This document shows, piece after piece, positions 8,579-19,306 of a DNA stretch of 64,000 bases. Source of the DNA: Thermococcaceae archaeon (GTDB lineage Archaea > Methanobacteriota_B > Thermococci > Thermococcales > Thermococcaceae); the NCBI GenBank assembly GCA_030156945.1, contig JASGLT010000006.1, positions 1 through 64,000 of the forward strand. The letters are read 5' to 3'. The notes below the pieces were generated by a model. That model was given only the letters and a program-made list of their open reading frames with translations, searched no databases and was not told where the DNA came from. Both the position numbers and the translations under genes were made by a program. Position 1 is the first letter of the stretch; every line of letters begins with the position of its first letter.

Positions 8579-8977
8579 TCACTCCCCGAACTTCTCCATG
8601 AATTCTGCGGGAGTATAAACCTCTGGAAGCCATTCAAAGTGCTTTTTGTTGCGCGTGAGAAGAGGTGCGTTCAGCTTTATAGCGAGCGATCCTATCATGT
8701 AGTCCCTCGCGTTCTTGGAGAAGTCCCAGCGGCCGAGAACATTTTGGGCGACGATTCTGGCGGATTCAACATCAAAAGAGACCACTTGGATCCCAACGGC
8801 CCAGAGAAGCGTTTCAAAGTTGTCAAGTGCAATTTCAAAATTTCCGATCTTCTTGGCGATGTGGTAGAGGTACTCACTGTAGGTAACGGTGTTTATTAGG
8901 GGTTCAGCATTCGACTCCTTCAACCATTCAAGGAACTTCCAGTCGTTGAAGACGTTGGTGTCAAGAACGACCTTCAT
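8579..8977 (-). CDS. vapC: VapC-type PIN-domain toxin
   Basis: 132 residues. A PIN ribonuclease fold with the conserved acids in 'VVLDTNVFNDW' (residue 5 region), 'TYSEYLYHI' (E), and 'NARDYMIGSLAIKLNAPLLTRNKKHF' (D near 91 and the TRNKKHF motif). VapC toxins cleave tRNA or rRNA. Its start overlaps the stop of the upstream AbrB-type gene by four bases, the usual arrangement with the antitoxin first. Confidence 0.9.
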   Translation of the reverse strand: MKVVLDTNVFNDWKFLEWLKESNAEPLINTVTYSEYLYHIAKKIGNFEIALDNFETLLWAVGIQVVSFDVESARIVAQNVLGRWDFSKNARDYMIGSLAIKLNAPLLTRNKKHFEWLPEVYTPAEFMEKFGE

Positions 8978-9222
8978 TCGCGACCCTCCAGCTCCCTCAG
9001 CGAACGCTCAATTCCCCTAGCAAGTCCAGCCCGAGCTTCCTCAACAGTTTCTTCTATGCCCTTTGCCATTTCTGCCATCTCCCGAAGGAACTCCTCGAGA
9101 GGTTTTATCACGTACCCCTCTTTCGTTCTTACGAAGACCACCTCATCCCCTGCTTTGATGCCTAGACTTTCCCGGACTTCCTTGGGGATCGTGATCTGGT
9201 ATTTCTTGGTGACAACTGGCAT
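8974..9222 (-). CDS. vapB: AbrB/MazE-type antitoxin (VapB)
   Basis: 82 residues. The N-terminal swapped-hairpin AbrB domain has 'YQITIPKEVRESLGIKAGDEVVF' (broken here for length: ITIPKEVRE and GIKAGDEV); the C-terminal half is an acidic helix expected to wrap the toxin. ATG 9222 follows AGGTGA; GTG 9231 is part of that site. It pairs with VapC through a four-base overlap and probably autoregulates the operon. Confidence 0.88.
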   Translation of the reverse strand: MPVVTKKYQITIPKEVRESLGIKAGDEVVFVRTKEGYVIKPLEEFLREMAEMAKGIEETVEEARAGLARGIERSLRELEGRE

Positions 9223-9314
9223 TACACTCACCTATTTGGTATTACTCAGTCCTCCTAATAACTCTTTCGGGGGAGGATTTAAGAGGAGAGGGATGAACTT
9301 CTCCCGGTGAAACC

Positions 9315-9914
9315 ATGATCGTCTACCACCTCTACTCCGGAGGCAAGGACTCAAGCTTAGCCGCGTGGATTTTGGCGAGGCTCGGCTACGAGGTTAGGCT
9401 AATAACGGTGAGCTTTGGGCTACTTGATAGCTGGAGGCACGCAAAAGAAACGGCGGAGAGGCTGGGCTTCGAGCATCGCGTTATCTATCTGCCGAGGGAA
9501 ATTCTTGAGAGGGCGGCTGAAACCGCGATTGCAGACGGCCATCCTAACAACGCGATTCAGTTCATACACGAAAAGGCCCTGGAGGCGATTGCATCCCTTC
9601 CAGAAGTAGAGAGGGTCAGCGACGGTACGAGGAGAGATGATCGAGTTCCTTTCCTTGATCTGCCAAAGGCCCGTTCCCTCGAAGACCGCTACAATGTGGC
9701 CTACATTAGGCCCCTCCTCGGCCTCGGCTACAGGACGATAAGGGAGCTTGTGGAAAAGCTCTTCGTCGTTGAGATCCGAGAGAGCGAGGAGCTCGAGAAA
9801 TCCGATTACGAGGTCGAGCTGAGGCACCTTCTCAGGGAAAGGGGCGTTGACCCGCTCACAATATTCCCGAAAAGTCACTACCAGTCACGGGTGGTGGGCT
9901 GGAAGAACGTATAA
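9315..9914 (+). CDS. PP-loop ATPase, COG2117-like (tRNA-modification type)
   Basis: 199 residues. An N-terminal ATP pyrophosphatase PP-loop 'YSGGKDSSLAAW' at residues 7-18 identifies the adenylating N-type ATPase superfamily. Further segments ('VSDGTRRDDRVP', 'YIRPLLGLGYRTIRELVEK') match the archaeal group annotated as a predicted tRNA-thiolation-type subunit. The substrate is not known. A GATTTAAG TATA box (about 9277) and the CTCCCGGTGAAA site before ATG 9315 support the start. Confidence 0.78.
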   Translation: MIVYHLYSGGKDSSLAAWILARLGYEVRLITVSFGLLDSWRHAKETAERLGFEHRVIYLPREILERAAETAIADGHPNNAIQFIHEKALEAIASLPEVERVSDGTRRDDRVPFLDLPKARSLEDRYNVAYIRPLLGLGYRTIRELVEKLFVVEIRESEELEKSDYEVELRHLLRERGVDPLTIFPKSHYQSRVVGWKNV

Positions 9915-9965
9915 ACTCTCTCAGGGGTTTCTTTGGTTGTCTTACGCAGAAAGTAGAAAAATAAA

Positions 9966-10196
9966 TCAGAGGCCGCTGAGCTTTCTGACGATCGGGTTCT
10001 CGGCCTCTTCAGGCTTTATCTCTTCAATGCTCTCAATCTTTATCTTGCTCCTTGGGACCCTGTGCTTGCTTCCGACCTCTGAGTAAACGAGCTCTCTTAC
10101 GTGCTCCTCCTTCAGTGCTCTGTACTCCTTCGTGAACCTCTCCTTCTTTCCAAGCCTCTCAAAGACCCCTTTAACGCGGAAGACCTTAACCTCCAT
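9966..10196 (-). CDS. rpl18a: 50S ribosomal protein L18a (LX)
   Basis: 76 residues, complete. Compact alpha/beta archaeal LX/L18Ae protein with 'KVFRVKGVF' and '[16 protein letters not shown]'. Last gene of the L39e-L31e-eIF6-L18a operon; the start follows AGGAGGTGTGAGAA. Confidence 0.93.
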   Translation of the reverse strand: MEVKVFRVKGVFERLGKKERFTKEYRALKEEHVRELVYSEVGSKHRVPRSKIKIESIEEIKPEEAENPIVRKLSGL

Positions 10197-10209
10197 TTCT
10201 CACACCTCC

Positions 10210-10896
10210 TCAGTCAAGGAAGCCCAGGGCTTCTTCAATCTTAACGATCTCAGGACCAGTCGTGAGGTGCCCCACGACAACACCGTGAGAGTTTGCCAGC
10301 ATGCAGGAACCAACGAAGGGGACGCCCATGTTGGCAGTCCCTACGTAGACATCAACTTTAAACAGGTCTCGGAGCCATTCAAGCTCCTCGTCAGTCGCTT
10401 CCGGATGCACGAGGCCTCCTTTGTTTGTGACCACGCCTGCACTCCCAACGGCATGGTACTGGGCGATGAATCCCCTCTCAACCTCCACTCCGAGAAGGTC
10501 TTCGAGCTCCTTAGCCTCCTCCCTGCTGAACTTTGCGCTTATGAGGGCCGCATTGTCGTTTGCGAGTATTAAATTCCCAAGGGCGGTTAGAGTGCTCTTG
10601 AAGGGAACAACCTGGGTTTCTATGTTGTATTCCTTGAGCTGACCTTTTATGTGCTCCAGCTCGGCATCCCACACGTACCAGGGAACTAATATGGCGTTTG
10701 AATTCCCTGCGGCGAATATTCCAACTATGCGGGACTTCATTATGCTCGTTTCAATAATGGGAGCCTTCAGAACCTCGCGGAGGACTTCAAGCTTTCTCTC
10801 CTGAAGACCCTCCCTAACCAGGACTACCCTATCGGTTGCAAGACCGTAAACGCCAAGATACGGTGAATTCTCAAAATCGAGTCTTTCTATGTGCAT
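10210..10896 (-). CDS. eif6: Translation initiation factor 6 (aIF6)
   Basis: 228 residues forming the five-fold pseudosymmetric pentein. Repeats carry the conserved 'GVYGLATDR', 'GNSNAILVPWYV', 'LILANDNAALIS', 'VGSAGVVTNKGGLVHP' and 'ANSHGVVVGHLTTGPE' segments. aIF6 binds the large subunit and blocks premature joining with the 30S subunit. It sits between L31e and L18a in the classic archaeal operon. Confidence 0.97.
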   Translation of the reverse strand: MHIERLDFENSPYLGVYGLATDRVVLVREGLQERKLEVLREVLKAPIIETSIMKSRIVGIFAAGNSNAILVPWYVWDAELEHIKGQLKEYNIETQVVPFKSTLTALGNLILANDNAALISAKFSREEAKELEDLLGVEVERGFIAQYHAVGSAGVVTNKGGLVHPEATDEELEWLRDLFKVDVYVGTANMGVPFVGSCMLANSHGVVVGHLTTGPEIVKIEEALGFLD

Positions 10897-10921
10897 GCCC
10901 TATCCCTCGCAAAATGAAAGG

Positions 10922-11191
10922 TCATGCGAGGGAGACCTTGGCCACCCTCTTGCCTTCCTCCTCTTCCACGACGACTTTGACCCTTAGCTTGCTCGGCGGC
11001 TTTTCGGCACCGCGCTCCCATATCTTCTCGTTGACGTCGGTGCCTATCACAACCTCGTCCGCCTTGGCGTGCCTTGCTATCCACTCGCGCACGAAGCGGG
11101 CAGCCCTGGGAGCCCTCTTCCAGCGTGGAACCCTCTTCTTGATCTTGTTTATCGGAACTACGAATATCACTTCTTCTCCCGGCTTGATCAT
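10922..11191 (-). CDS. rpl31e: 50S ribosomal protein L31e
   Basis: 89 residues, complete. Recognisable by '[18 protein letters not shown]' and '[22 protein letters not shown]' (in pieces). It lies near the nascent-chain exit tunnel in the 50S subunit. GAGGTGAT precedes ATG 11191; second gene of the L39e operon. Confidence 0.96.
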   Translation of the reverse strand: MIKPGEEVIFVVPINKIKKRVPRWKRAPRAARFVREWIARHAKADEVVIGTDVNEKIWERGAEKPPSKLRVKVVVEEEEGKRVAKVSLA

Positions 11192-11201
11192 TCAAATCAC
11201 C

Positions 11202-11357
11202 TCACTCCTTAAGCTTGGTTCTCCTCCAGTATCTCCTCTTGGGATGGGTCATAACCTTCCTGTTGGTCTTCACGATAACCCAGACCGGAACACGTCTGTT
11301 CTGCTTTGCGGCCTTGGCAAGCCTCAGCTTCTTTGCAAACGGCTTGTTCCTCGCCAT
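11202..11357 (-). CDS. rpl39e: 50S ribosomal protein L39e
   Basis: 51 residues, translated by hand from ATG 11357 to TGA 11202-11204. It begins [19 protein letters not shown], continues with '[16 protein letters not shown]' and ends '[12 protein letters not shown]'. This is the very basic L39e protein that lines the exit tunnel. GGGAGGTG precedes the ATG, and a GCTTAAAAAAGG TATA-like element upstream (about 11420-11432) provides the operon promoter. The following L31e gene starts 11 nt downstream of its stop. Confidence 0.97.
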   Translation of the reverse strand: MARNKPFAKKLRLAKAAKQNRRVPVWVIVKTNRKVMTHPKRRYWRRTKLKE

Positions 11358-11546
11358 GAGCACACCTCCCAGTTTGGTCATCTCACTGTGAATGCCTAAC
11401 GTTCCTTCCGCTACCCTTTTTTAAGCTTTTTTGTGAACGTTCAATCCGGCCGCGTCCCCTTACATGCTGGAAATCACTTTGAATATGGGGCGGTATCGAG
11501 GGACTTGTGTGAGGAGCCATCAAGGGTAGAAAAGAAATAGAAAGGT

Positions 11547-13235
<1,689 letters not shown>

Positions 13236-13267
13236 TCCTGATCACCTGCCCCTAATTGGGCACCGGG

Positions 13268-13277
13268 GTATAAAAAC
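13268..13277 (-). promoter_or_regulatory. TATA box of mcmA1
   Basis: On the minus strand the sequence reads GTTTTTATACC, about 35 nt before the ATG at 13235, with the AGGTGAT ribosome binding site in between. Confidence 0.6.
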
Positions 13278-13323
13278 CTTTTACATAGCTCAACTCCTAT
13301 CTTGCTATTGGAGAAATTATCCA

Positions 13324-15537
13324 TCAGCCGAGGCGCCGTTCGAGAGCTATGACTGCCACCAGCAGGAGCGCCAGGAGGACCACTGTTAGCTCGCCGGAGT
13401 ACTTCCCAAGGCCGCTAACTGAAACGGGCACTTCCTTCGCTGCCATAGTCAAAGAGACGTTCCCGGTGCCTATTATCGAGATGGCTATGAAATCTTCATA
13501 GGGCCTCAGAGGGATTTCTCCCGACACATGCTCCCCTTTACCCCTGAAAGCCCCCTTGAAATCAGCGGAGAGCGGGTCAAAATCTTCCCTCTCCCTGTTG
13601 AGGGTGAAGTAGTAGAGCCTAACCTCAACCGGCCGATCAGCGCTAACGTCAATTACAAGCTTCTTCCCGCGGAGAGAAGTGGCGTTTAGGATGAACGTCT
13701 TTATACCCTCCCCAAACTGCTTTGGAAGGAGCTCAAAGCTGATGTTCTCGGGCTTCTTGAGGTAATCTGCAACAAGAAGGACTGCGTCGAACCTGTCGCC
13801 CTCGAGCATGAGCATGAAATCAGACTCGTTGAACACCACAAAGTCGGGTCTTCCCTTCCCCTGGCTTGATGAATGCAGAATCTCTCCACTCGGAGAGAGG
13901 ACGTGAAGGGCAACGTCAAGCCCGGAGCGGACGTAATTGCCGTACGAGAAGACTATCTTCTCCCCGGAATAGTGCTCGAACTGGATCGGCGGAGTCAGAG
14001 ACTTAGCGGCGACCCGGTACGGAATTCCTACAAAGTGCGTTTCGGCGGTAAAGTTCATCTTCGCCAGCCAGTTGTCCCCGTAAACCGGCAAGAACGCCAG
14101 ACCGTAGGCCTCGAACTCCAGGGGGATTACATGCAGGTTTCCCTTCTCGTCCCTGACTGTTACGTTGAACATAACCGGCTCACCAACGGGAAATTCCCGG
14201 GGTAGGGAGGGCACGTCAATAACGAGAACCATCTGGGCCGAGCCGTCCACGTTAATCTCCTCGACCTCGCTTTCCCCGGCGTAGAACTTCCAGCCGACAG
14301 AATCCGGAAGGCCTTCGACGCCGAGCTTCACCCGGCCTGAACCTGAGAGGACGAGTGCATAGCTGCCCTTCCCGCCGAGGGGGACTTTTATACTCGTTGA
14401 GAGCGCCTCGACCGAGATGCCAGAAGCGCCAGCCTCGGCCGTGAAGGAGAAAGTCCCCGAGTCAGAGGAAGCGAGGATGGTTGGATACCTGACCTCTTCG
14501 GGAACATTGAAGGTCAGTGATACGCTCTCACCGGGCCCTATGGAGACCTCTGAATATGTAGGACTTCCCACCACAACGCCGTTTTGAGTCACGCTGACGA
14601 AACCCCTGAAAGGAGACTCCCCCGTGTTTTTGAGCGCAAATTTGAGAAGCTCCCCCTCCCTGGAGATGTTTTCGAGAACCAGAAGCGCCGGCCTGAAGTA
14701 GAAGGTCTGCTGGATTATTTTTCCGTAATCAACCACGATCGCTCCCTGGTTTATGAAGTTGGAGAACTCCACCCAGTTGGTTCCCCGCTGGAGCAGGACT
14801 TTCTTCGACTCCAAAACCAGGTTACCGCTGTAAAGGAGGCTGAAGGTGGCGTTAACTGGGTCGCCTTTGTTGAGGACCTTTACCCTAACTCTGTCGTCGC
14901 CCGTTATGTCTTCTATTTCAACCTGGGGCTCTAAGGTTCCAAGGAAAACATCCTTTGAGATGCCCTTCTCCTTCAGACTAAAGACCAGCGTCTGGCCAGG
15001 GTTTGGGACCTTGAAAACTATCTCTTCGCCCGGTGCAAGGTTCAGCTCCACTTCCTTTAGGACAGTGCTTGAGGGAATGGGAAAAGCGCCCTGGGAAGAC
15101 GACGAAACAGAAAGAGTGTCGTTGAGCGGATAAAAGCCCGTGTTTTTAATCCTAACTTTGGCGTAGGTGTCGAATGCTTCTATAACCTCAACGCTGAAGT
15201 CGTACTTCTTCATAACTCTCACGCTCGTATAGTTGCCGAGGAGGTGAACGGTGAGCCTCTGGTTCTGGCGGTCGTATGAGCCGATGACGTAAGTCACGTT
15301 GCCCACTGTGATTTTTTCGCCGAAAGAGAGAACGGAAGACGTTTCTTTTCCATGACTCGAAACGCTAACAAGGTACCTGTCCCCGCTCTGGCCGGGGTCA
15401 AAGGTAAAGACCTGGCCGTCCACTATGAGGACTTCATCGATTCCCAACTCAATGGAAAGAGCTGTAGCCTGCCCGGCCAGCAGGAGGAGCATTAAGACCG
15501 CGAAAGTGAGGGTTTTCACGCGCGCCATCGTTCTCAT
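13324..15537 (-). CDS. Large secreted, C-terminally anchored protein of ABC exporter operon
   Basis: 737 residues. A signal peptide covers about 1-27 ('TLTFAVLMLLLLAGQATA'); the long extracytoplasmic region is rich in beta strands with repeated NPCBM/CARDB-like or NEW3-like features ('VKIKNTGFYPLN', 'LKNTGESPFRGFVSV', 'LNKGDPVNATFSL'); a C-terminal membrane helix ('LTVVLLALLLVAVIAL') is followed by 'ERRLG'. No catalytic motif is seen. It overlaps the stop of the upstream permease by ATGA, so the three genes ATPase-permease-secreted protein are coupled. MARVKTL at 15528 is an alternative start. A role in assembling or sensing the exporter's cargo is inference. Confidence 0.7.
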   Translation of the reverse strand: MRTMARVKTLTFAVLMLLLLAGQATALSIELGIDEVLIVDGQVFTFDPGQSGDRYLVSVSSHGKETSSVLSFGEKITVGNVTYVIGSYDRQNQRLTVHLLGNYTSVRVMKKYDFSVEVIEAFDTYAKVRIKNTGFYPLNDTLSVSSSSQGAFPIPSSTVLKEVELNLAPGEEIVFKVPNPGQTLVFSLKEKGISKDVFLGTLEPQVEIEDITGDDRVRVKVLNKGDPVNATFSLLYSGNLVLESKKVLLQRGTNWVEFSNFINQGAIVVDYGKIIQQTFYFRPALLVLENISREGELLKFALKNTGESPFRGFVSVTQNGVVVGSPTYSEVSIGPGESVSLTFNVPEEVRYPTILASSDSGTFSFTAEAGASGISVEALSTSIKVPLGGKGSYALVLSGSGRVKLGVEGLPDSVGWKFYAGESEVEEINVDGSAQMVLVIDVPSLPREFPVGEPVMFNVTVRDEKGNLHVIPLEFEAYGLAFLPVYGDNWLAKMNFTAETHFVGIPYRVAAKSLTPPIQFEHYSGEKIVFSYGNYVRSGLDVALHVLSPSGEILHSSSQGKGRPDFVVFNESDFMLMLEGDRFDAVLLVADYLKKPENISFELLPKQFGEGIKTFILNATSLRGKKLVIDVSADRPVEVRLYYFTLNREREDFDPLSADFKGAFRGKGEHVSGEIPLRPYEDFIAISIIGTGNVSLTMAAKEVPVSVSGLGKYSGELTVVLLALLLVAVIALERRLG

Positions 15538-16352
15538 CCCCTGTACTCCCTTCTGTAAAGCCCGAGGATCGCGAGAATCAGGCTCAGGAGCATGACCGAT
15601 GCGAAGAACACCAGCGTCGTTGACGGGTCGCCCTTGTAGACGTCAAGCCCCGTGTGGAGCGTGAACCTGTCCCTGAGGAGGACTCCGAGCTGGTAGTTGA
15701 GCGTGAATCTCTCCGGGTCGTCGAAGAAAGGCAGCTGCGGGAGGATGAACTGGGCGACGAATATAACTCCAAAGCTGGCCAGAGAGGCGTAGAGGGGCCT
15801 CGAAAGAACCACTGAGAGTGCCATTGCGAACGCCCCTAGAGAGCCGAGCAAGAGGAGGGTCACCTCAAGGGAGTAGAGCAGGTCACCGGATGTCGCCCTG
15901 AGACCAGTGAAACCCTGCTTGTAGAGCAGAACCATATAAATCTGCATGACCAGGTAGGGCAGTCCGAAGACCACCAACATTCCCGTAAGCCCGCCGAGAA
16001 ACTTTCCGATAACGAGTTCACTCTTTCTAACGGGTTTCGTCAGGAGAACCCTTATCGTACCCTTGTCTATCTCGCTTCCAAGGAGTTCGCTCATCAGGAT
16101 TATGACCACGAGCTGGCCTATGACGCTCGCCCAGAAGTTGACGAGGTAAGTGGAGAAGTTAACCTGGAAGGATATCCTGAGCGCGCGCGTGCTGTACTCG
16201 GTGATCTCTTCGTGGGTGAAGAAGTAGACGATAACTGGGAGGAACATCAGGAGGGTCATGAGCTTGAGGCGGCGGGAGCGCAGTAACCTTTTCACTTCAA
16301 TCCCGTATATTATCCCGAGCCGTGATTCAAAGGAAAAGCGGGAATTTCTCAA
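15534..16352 (-). CDS. ABC-2 type transporter permease
   Basis: 272 residues with about six membrane helices. The N-terminal cytoplasmic stretch 'YGIEVKRLLRSRRLKLMTLL' and 'SELLGSEIDKGTIRVLLTKPVRKSELVIGK' (in pieces; the EIDKGTIRVLLTKPV segment) are typical of ABC-2 permeases of the NosY/CcmB-like group. It starts 3 nt after the ATPase stop and ends in an ATGA overlap with the large secreted protein. It presumably forms the membrane pore for the ATPase at 16356-17294. Confidence 0.87.
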   Translation of the reverse strand: MRNSRFSFESRLGIIYGIEVKRLLRSRRLKLMTLLMFLPVIVYFFTHEEITEYSTRALRISFQVNFSTYLVNFWASVIGQLVVIILMSELLGSEIDKGTIRVLLTKPVRKSELVIGKFLGGLTGMLVVFGLPYLVMQIYMVLLYKQGFTGLRATSGDLLYSLEVTLLLLGSLGAFAMALSVVLSRPLYASLASFGVIFVAQFILPQLPFFDDPERFTLNYQLGVLLRDRFTLHTGLDVYKGDPSTTLVFFASVMLLSLILAILGLYRREYRG

Positions 16353-16355
16353 ACT

Positions 16356-17294
16356 TCACACCTCCTCGCCCACTCCAAACTTTTCCATCAGGATTCTCTC
16401 AAGCGGACTCGTGTGCGGCCTGAAGAGCTTCAGCCTGATGCCGTTTTCCACGAGGTACTTCGGAAAGGCCAGGAAGAACTCGTCGAGAAAGCGCGGGTCA
16501 ACTTTGACCCTGAGGATTCCCTCCTCTTCCCAGGCCTCACGGATGTAGGGCTTCTCCCGCAGGAACGCCATCGCCTTTCCATTGTCGCTGGTCAGGACGT
16601 CGTAGTCGTCCTCCTCAATGCTCGCAAGCTCCCTGACCCTGCCCTGGGCGAGCATCGTACCACGGTTTATCAGCCCGACGTAGTTGCACATCTTCTCGAC
16701 CTCGCTGACTATGTGGGAGCTTATGAAGATAGTCTTGCCGGCCTTGGCGAGCTGGATGACCTTCCCAATGAACTCCATTCTCCCGAGGGGGTCGAGGTTT
16801 GCCGTTGGCTCGTCCAGTATGAGGAGCTCTGGATTCCCCATCAGCGCAGCCGCGAAGCTCGTCCTCTGCTTCTGACCGGAGGAAAGCTCCCCAATCCTGT
16901 TCATGGCCAGCTTACCAATTCCAGCGTACTCCATAAGCTCCTTCGCCTGCTCCACGGCATCTTCCTTCTTCATGCCAGCCAGGCGGCCCATATAGACCAG
17001 AAACTCAAAAATCGTCATGTCTTCATAAGCTATCGGCACCTCGGGCATGTATCCTACCCGCTTCATAATCTCAACCCTGTCGTTGGGCATCCTCAGGCCA
17101 AAAATCCTTATCTCACCGTAGGTGGGTCTCAGCGCCCCGGTCAGCATCTTTATAGTGGTCGTTTTTCCCGCACCGTTTGGCCCGAGGAAGCCGTAAACGA
17201 CCCCCTTAGGCACTCTGAGGTTGAGGTGGTACACCACGTTCCTCTTGCCGAAGAACTTGGTGAGCTTGTTTGTTTCTATGACGTAAGTTCCCAT
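16356..17294 (-). CDS. ABC transporter ATP-binding protein (CcmA/NatA type)
   Basis: 312 residues. Walker A 'GPNGAGKTTTIK' near residue 39, Q-loop region 'VGYMPEVPIAYEDM', signature 'GELSSGQKQR', Walker B 'LLILDEPTANLDP', and switch His in 'IFISSHIVSEV'. A C-terminal extension of about 90 residues ('LREKPYIREAWEEEGILRVKV') resembles the regulatory domain of NatA/BcrA-type exporters. It energises the adjacent ABC-2 permease. A CCTTTAAC TATA-like element lies near 17328 on the minus strand. First gene of the three-gene operon. Confidence 0.93.
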   Translation of the reverse strand: MGTYVIETNKLTKFFGKRNVVYHLNLRVPKGVVYGFLGPNGAGKTTTIKMLTGALRPTYGEIRIFGLRMPNDRVEIMKRVGYMPEVPIAYEDMTIFEFLVYMGRLAGMKKEDAVEQAKELMEYAGIGKLAMNRIGELSSGQKQRTSFAAALMGNPELLILDEPTANLDPLGRMEFIGKVIQLAKAGKTIFISSHIVSEVEKMCNYVGLINRGTMLAQGRVRELASIEEDDYDVLTSDNGKAMAFLREKPYIREAWEEEGILRVKVDPRFLDEFFLAFPKYLVENGIRLKLFRPHTSPLERILMEKFGVGEEV

Positions 17295-17440
17295 CTCAAC
17301 ACCAAGAGAACCATCGAAGCGAAATTAGTTAAAGGTTTCGGGGGATGTTGTAGCGTAGGGGTTTGGGGGTATTCTCCAGCTCCACCTGACTTGTGATTTT
17401 TCAGGAACCTTCTCTATGGAAACAAAAAGATAAGCTGAAA

Positions 17441-17644
17441 CTAATTAGCCATTGCATGATCTTTGAGACCCATTGTTCGCATTTCATGCCTTAAAGGCTC
17501 CAAATTCCTTTGAGCTGGGCTGAAAAGCCGTTTCCCGCTTACTTTCTGCACTATTTTAACAACCCTCAGTCTCAACTCAAAAAGCTTCAAATGAATCCTA
17601 ACAAAATGGAGGAAAAGAGAAGGGCTTTCAAACCTTAATCCCAC
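17441..17644 (-). other. Small open frame after argF, possible repeat-borne remnant
   Basis: 67 codons, overlapping the end of argF by 17 nt in another frame, with no ribosome binding site at the start. The predicted peptide is basic ('RIHLKLFELRLRVVKIVQK', 'NLEPLRHEMRTMGLKDHAMAN') and has no domain I recognise. Its character suggests a fragment of a dispersed sequence or a decayed gene rather than a functional protein. The stretch 17295-17627 otherwise holds only the exporter promoter. Confidence 0.25.
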
Positions 17645-18575
17645 CCATTACAAGGGCCATGACGGCCTTCTGGGCGTGGAGCCTGTTCTCGGCCTGGTCG
17701 AAGACGACGCTGTTCGGGCTGTCAATGACATCATCGGTAACTTCTTCGCCCCTGTGGGCCGGGAGGCAGTGCATGAAGATGTAGTCTGGCTTGGCGTGCT
17801 TGACGAGCTCTTTGTTGACCTGGAAGGGCATGAATATCTTTCTTCTCTCTTCAGCCTCTGCCTCCTGTCCCATGCTCGCCCAGACGTCGGTGTAGATGAC
17901 GTCTGCGTCCTTGACGGCCTGAACCGGGTCGTGGAGGAGCTCGAATGAGCCGCCGCTCTCGGCCGCGTTCCCCTCAGCCCACTTGATGACCTTCGGGTCC
18001 GGCTCGTATCCCTCTGGAGTGGCAACGACAACGTTAGCTCCAAGCTTGGTTCCGGCTATCATGAGGGAGTGGGCGACGTTGTTCCCATCGCCGACGTAGA
18101 CGATCTTAAGCCCCTGAATCCTGCCCTTCTTCTCGAGTATAGTCTGGTAGTCCGCTAAGGCCTGGCAGGGGTGGGAGAAGTCCGAAAGGCCGTTTATGAC
18201 CGGGACGCTCGCGTACTTTGCCAGATCCTCAACGTCCTTGTGGTCGAAAACCCTAGCCATTATTCCATCAACGTACCTGCTGAGAACTCTGGCAGTATCG
18301 GCTATGGTTTCTCCCCTCCTGAGCTGAAGGTCCTGGGCGTTGAGGTAAAGGCCATAGCCGCCGAGCTGGTAGATGCCGACCTCGAATGAAATCCTCGTCC
18401 TCGTCGAGGGCTTCTGGAATATCATAGCGAGGGTCTTGCCCTCGAGAACGCGGTGCGGCTTTCCAATCTTGTTCCAAATCTTCATCATCTCGGCCGTCTT
18501 GAGAATCGTCTCAAGCTCCTCCCTCGTGAAGTCCTGGAGGCAGAGAACATCCCTTCCGGCTAAGCTAACCACCAT
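17628..18575 (-). CDS. argF: Ornithine carbamoyltransferase
   Basis: 315 residues. Carbamoyl-phosphate motif 'KPSTRTRISFEVG' near residue 52, 'DFSHPCQALADYQT' near 140, ornithine-binding 'HCLPAHRGEEV' near 268 and 'FDQAENRLHAQKA' near 295. Makes citrulline from ornithine and carbamoyl phosphate; in Thermococcales it can act in arginine synthesis or in catabolic citrulline/carbamoyl-phosphate metabolism. ATG 18575 is preferred because GGTGAT lies 4 nt upstream; upstream GTG 18584 and ATG 18581 sit inside that site. Monocistronic. Confidence 0.96.
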   Translation of the reverse strand: MVVSLAGRDVLCLQDFTREELETILKTAEMMKIWNKIGKPHRVLEGKTLAMIFQKPSTRTRISFEVGIYQLGGYGLYLNAQDLQLRRGETIADTARVLSRYVDGIMARVFDHKDVEDLAKYASVPVINGLSDFSHPCQALADYQTILEKKGRIQGLKIVYVGDGNNVAHSLMIAGTKLGANVVVATPEGYEPDPKVIKWAEGNAAESGGSFELLHDPVQAVKDADVIYTDVWASMGQEAEAEERRKIFMPFQVNKELVKHAKPDYIFMHCLPAHRGEEVTDDVIDSPNSVVFDQAENRLHAQKAVMALVMGGIKV

Positions 18576-18806
18576 GTGCATCACCGTTTAAAGCTGGGGG
18601 GTGGATTTAATAACCCTTTCGTCGGAAAAACGGGGGCAGTGATGGAAAGTTTTGCCTCGAATTTCTCCCGTATTTTCCAAACGTAATGGGGTTAATGACG
18701 ACATGTGTCAGTTTATCAGGTTTCTATGAAATTGTGCTCATAGTTTCCGACGTACATGGGAAATATTTAAGAGGTAGAAGCACGATAATCTCGGTGAGGT
18801 GATACC

Positions 18807-19306
18807 ATGGGAGCCTGAGCAATGCAAAGATTTTGGGTGGAGTTGGGGCAATACTGAGCCTCGTTGGCCTGGGCTTTATAGGATTTATACTGAAGCTCGT
18901 GGCAGTGAAGCAGATTTCTGACGCTACCGGCAACAAGGAGATATTCAACAAGTACCTATGGGCGGCAATTCTCAACATAATCGCTGGGATAGTGCTCTTC
19001 GGCTCGTTCTTCATGCCGCTTCTGACTGGAGACCTTGCATTGGGCCTTGGGGCGCTTGGACTTGGCCTAATCGTTGCAGTGATTCTGATGATCATCGGTG
19101 TTATCTTCATGAAGCAGAGCTATGACATGATTGCGGAGGAGACCGGCGTTGGGACGTTTAAAACAGCTGCACTGCTGTACATAATCGGTGCAGTGCTTAT
19201 GATAATCCTAATAGGTGCCCTCCTCATACTGATAGCGGCGATCTTGGAGATAGTGGCTTTCTTCTCCCTGCCCGATGAAGTTCCAGGCAGGGCGCAGCCG
19301 GCTTAA
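18807..19306 (+). CDS. DUF996 membrane protein with 1-nt frameshift near the start
   Basis: The main frame (18833-19306) encodes about 157 residues with four membrane helices and the DUF996 pattern ('GLGFIGFILKLVAVKQISD', 'VIFMKQSYDMIAEETG'). The good ribosome binding site GAGGTGAT (18795-18802) and ATG 18807 lie in a different frame and reach TGA after three codons. Adding one base within GGAGCC restores a natural N-terminus, MGSLSNAKILGG. So either one base was lost (a sequencing error or a real mutation) or translation starts at TTG 18833 without a Shine-Dalgarno. A TATA-like AAATATTTAAG is near 18760. Function of DUF996 proteins is unknown. Confidence 0.72.

Noticed and set aside
16413..17396. 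Plus-strand open frame of 327 codons
   Set aside because: It is antisense to the ABC ATPase with intact Walker motifs; a codon-bias shadow in a GC-rich gene.
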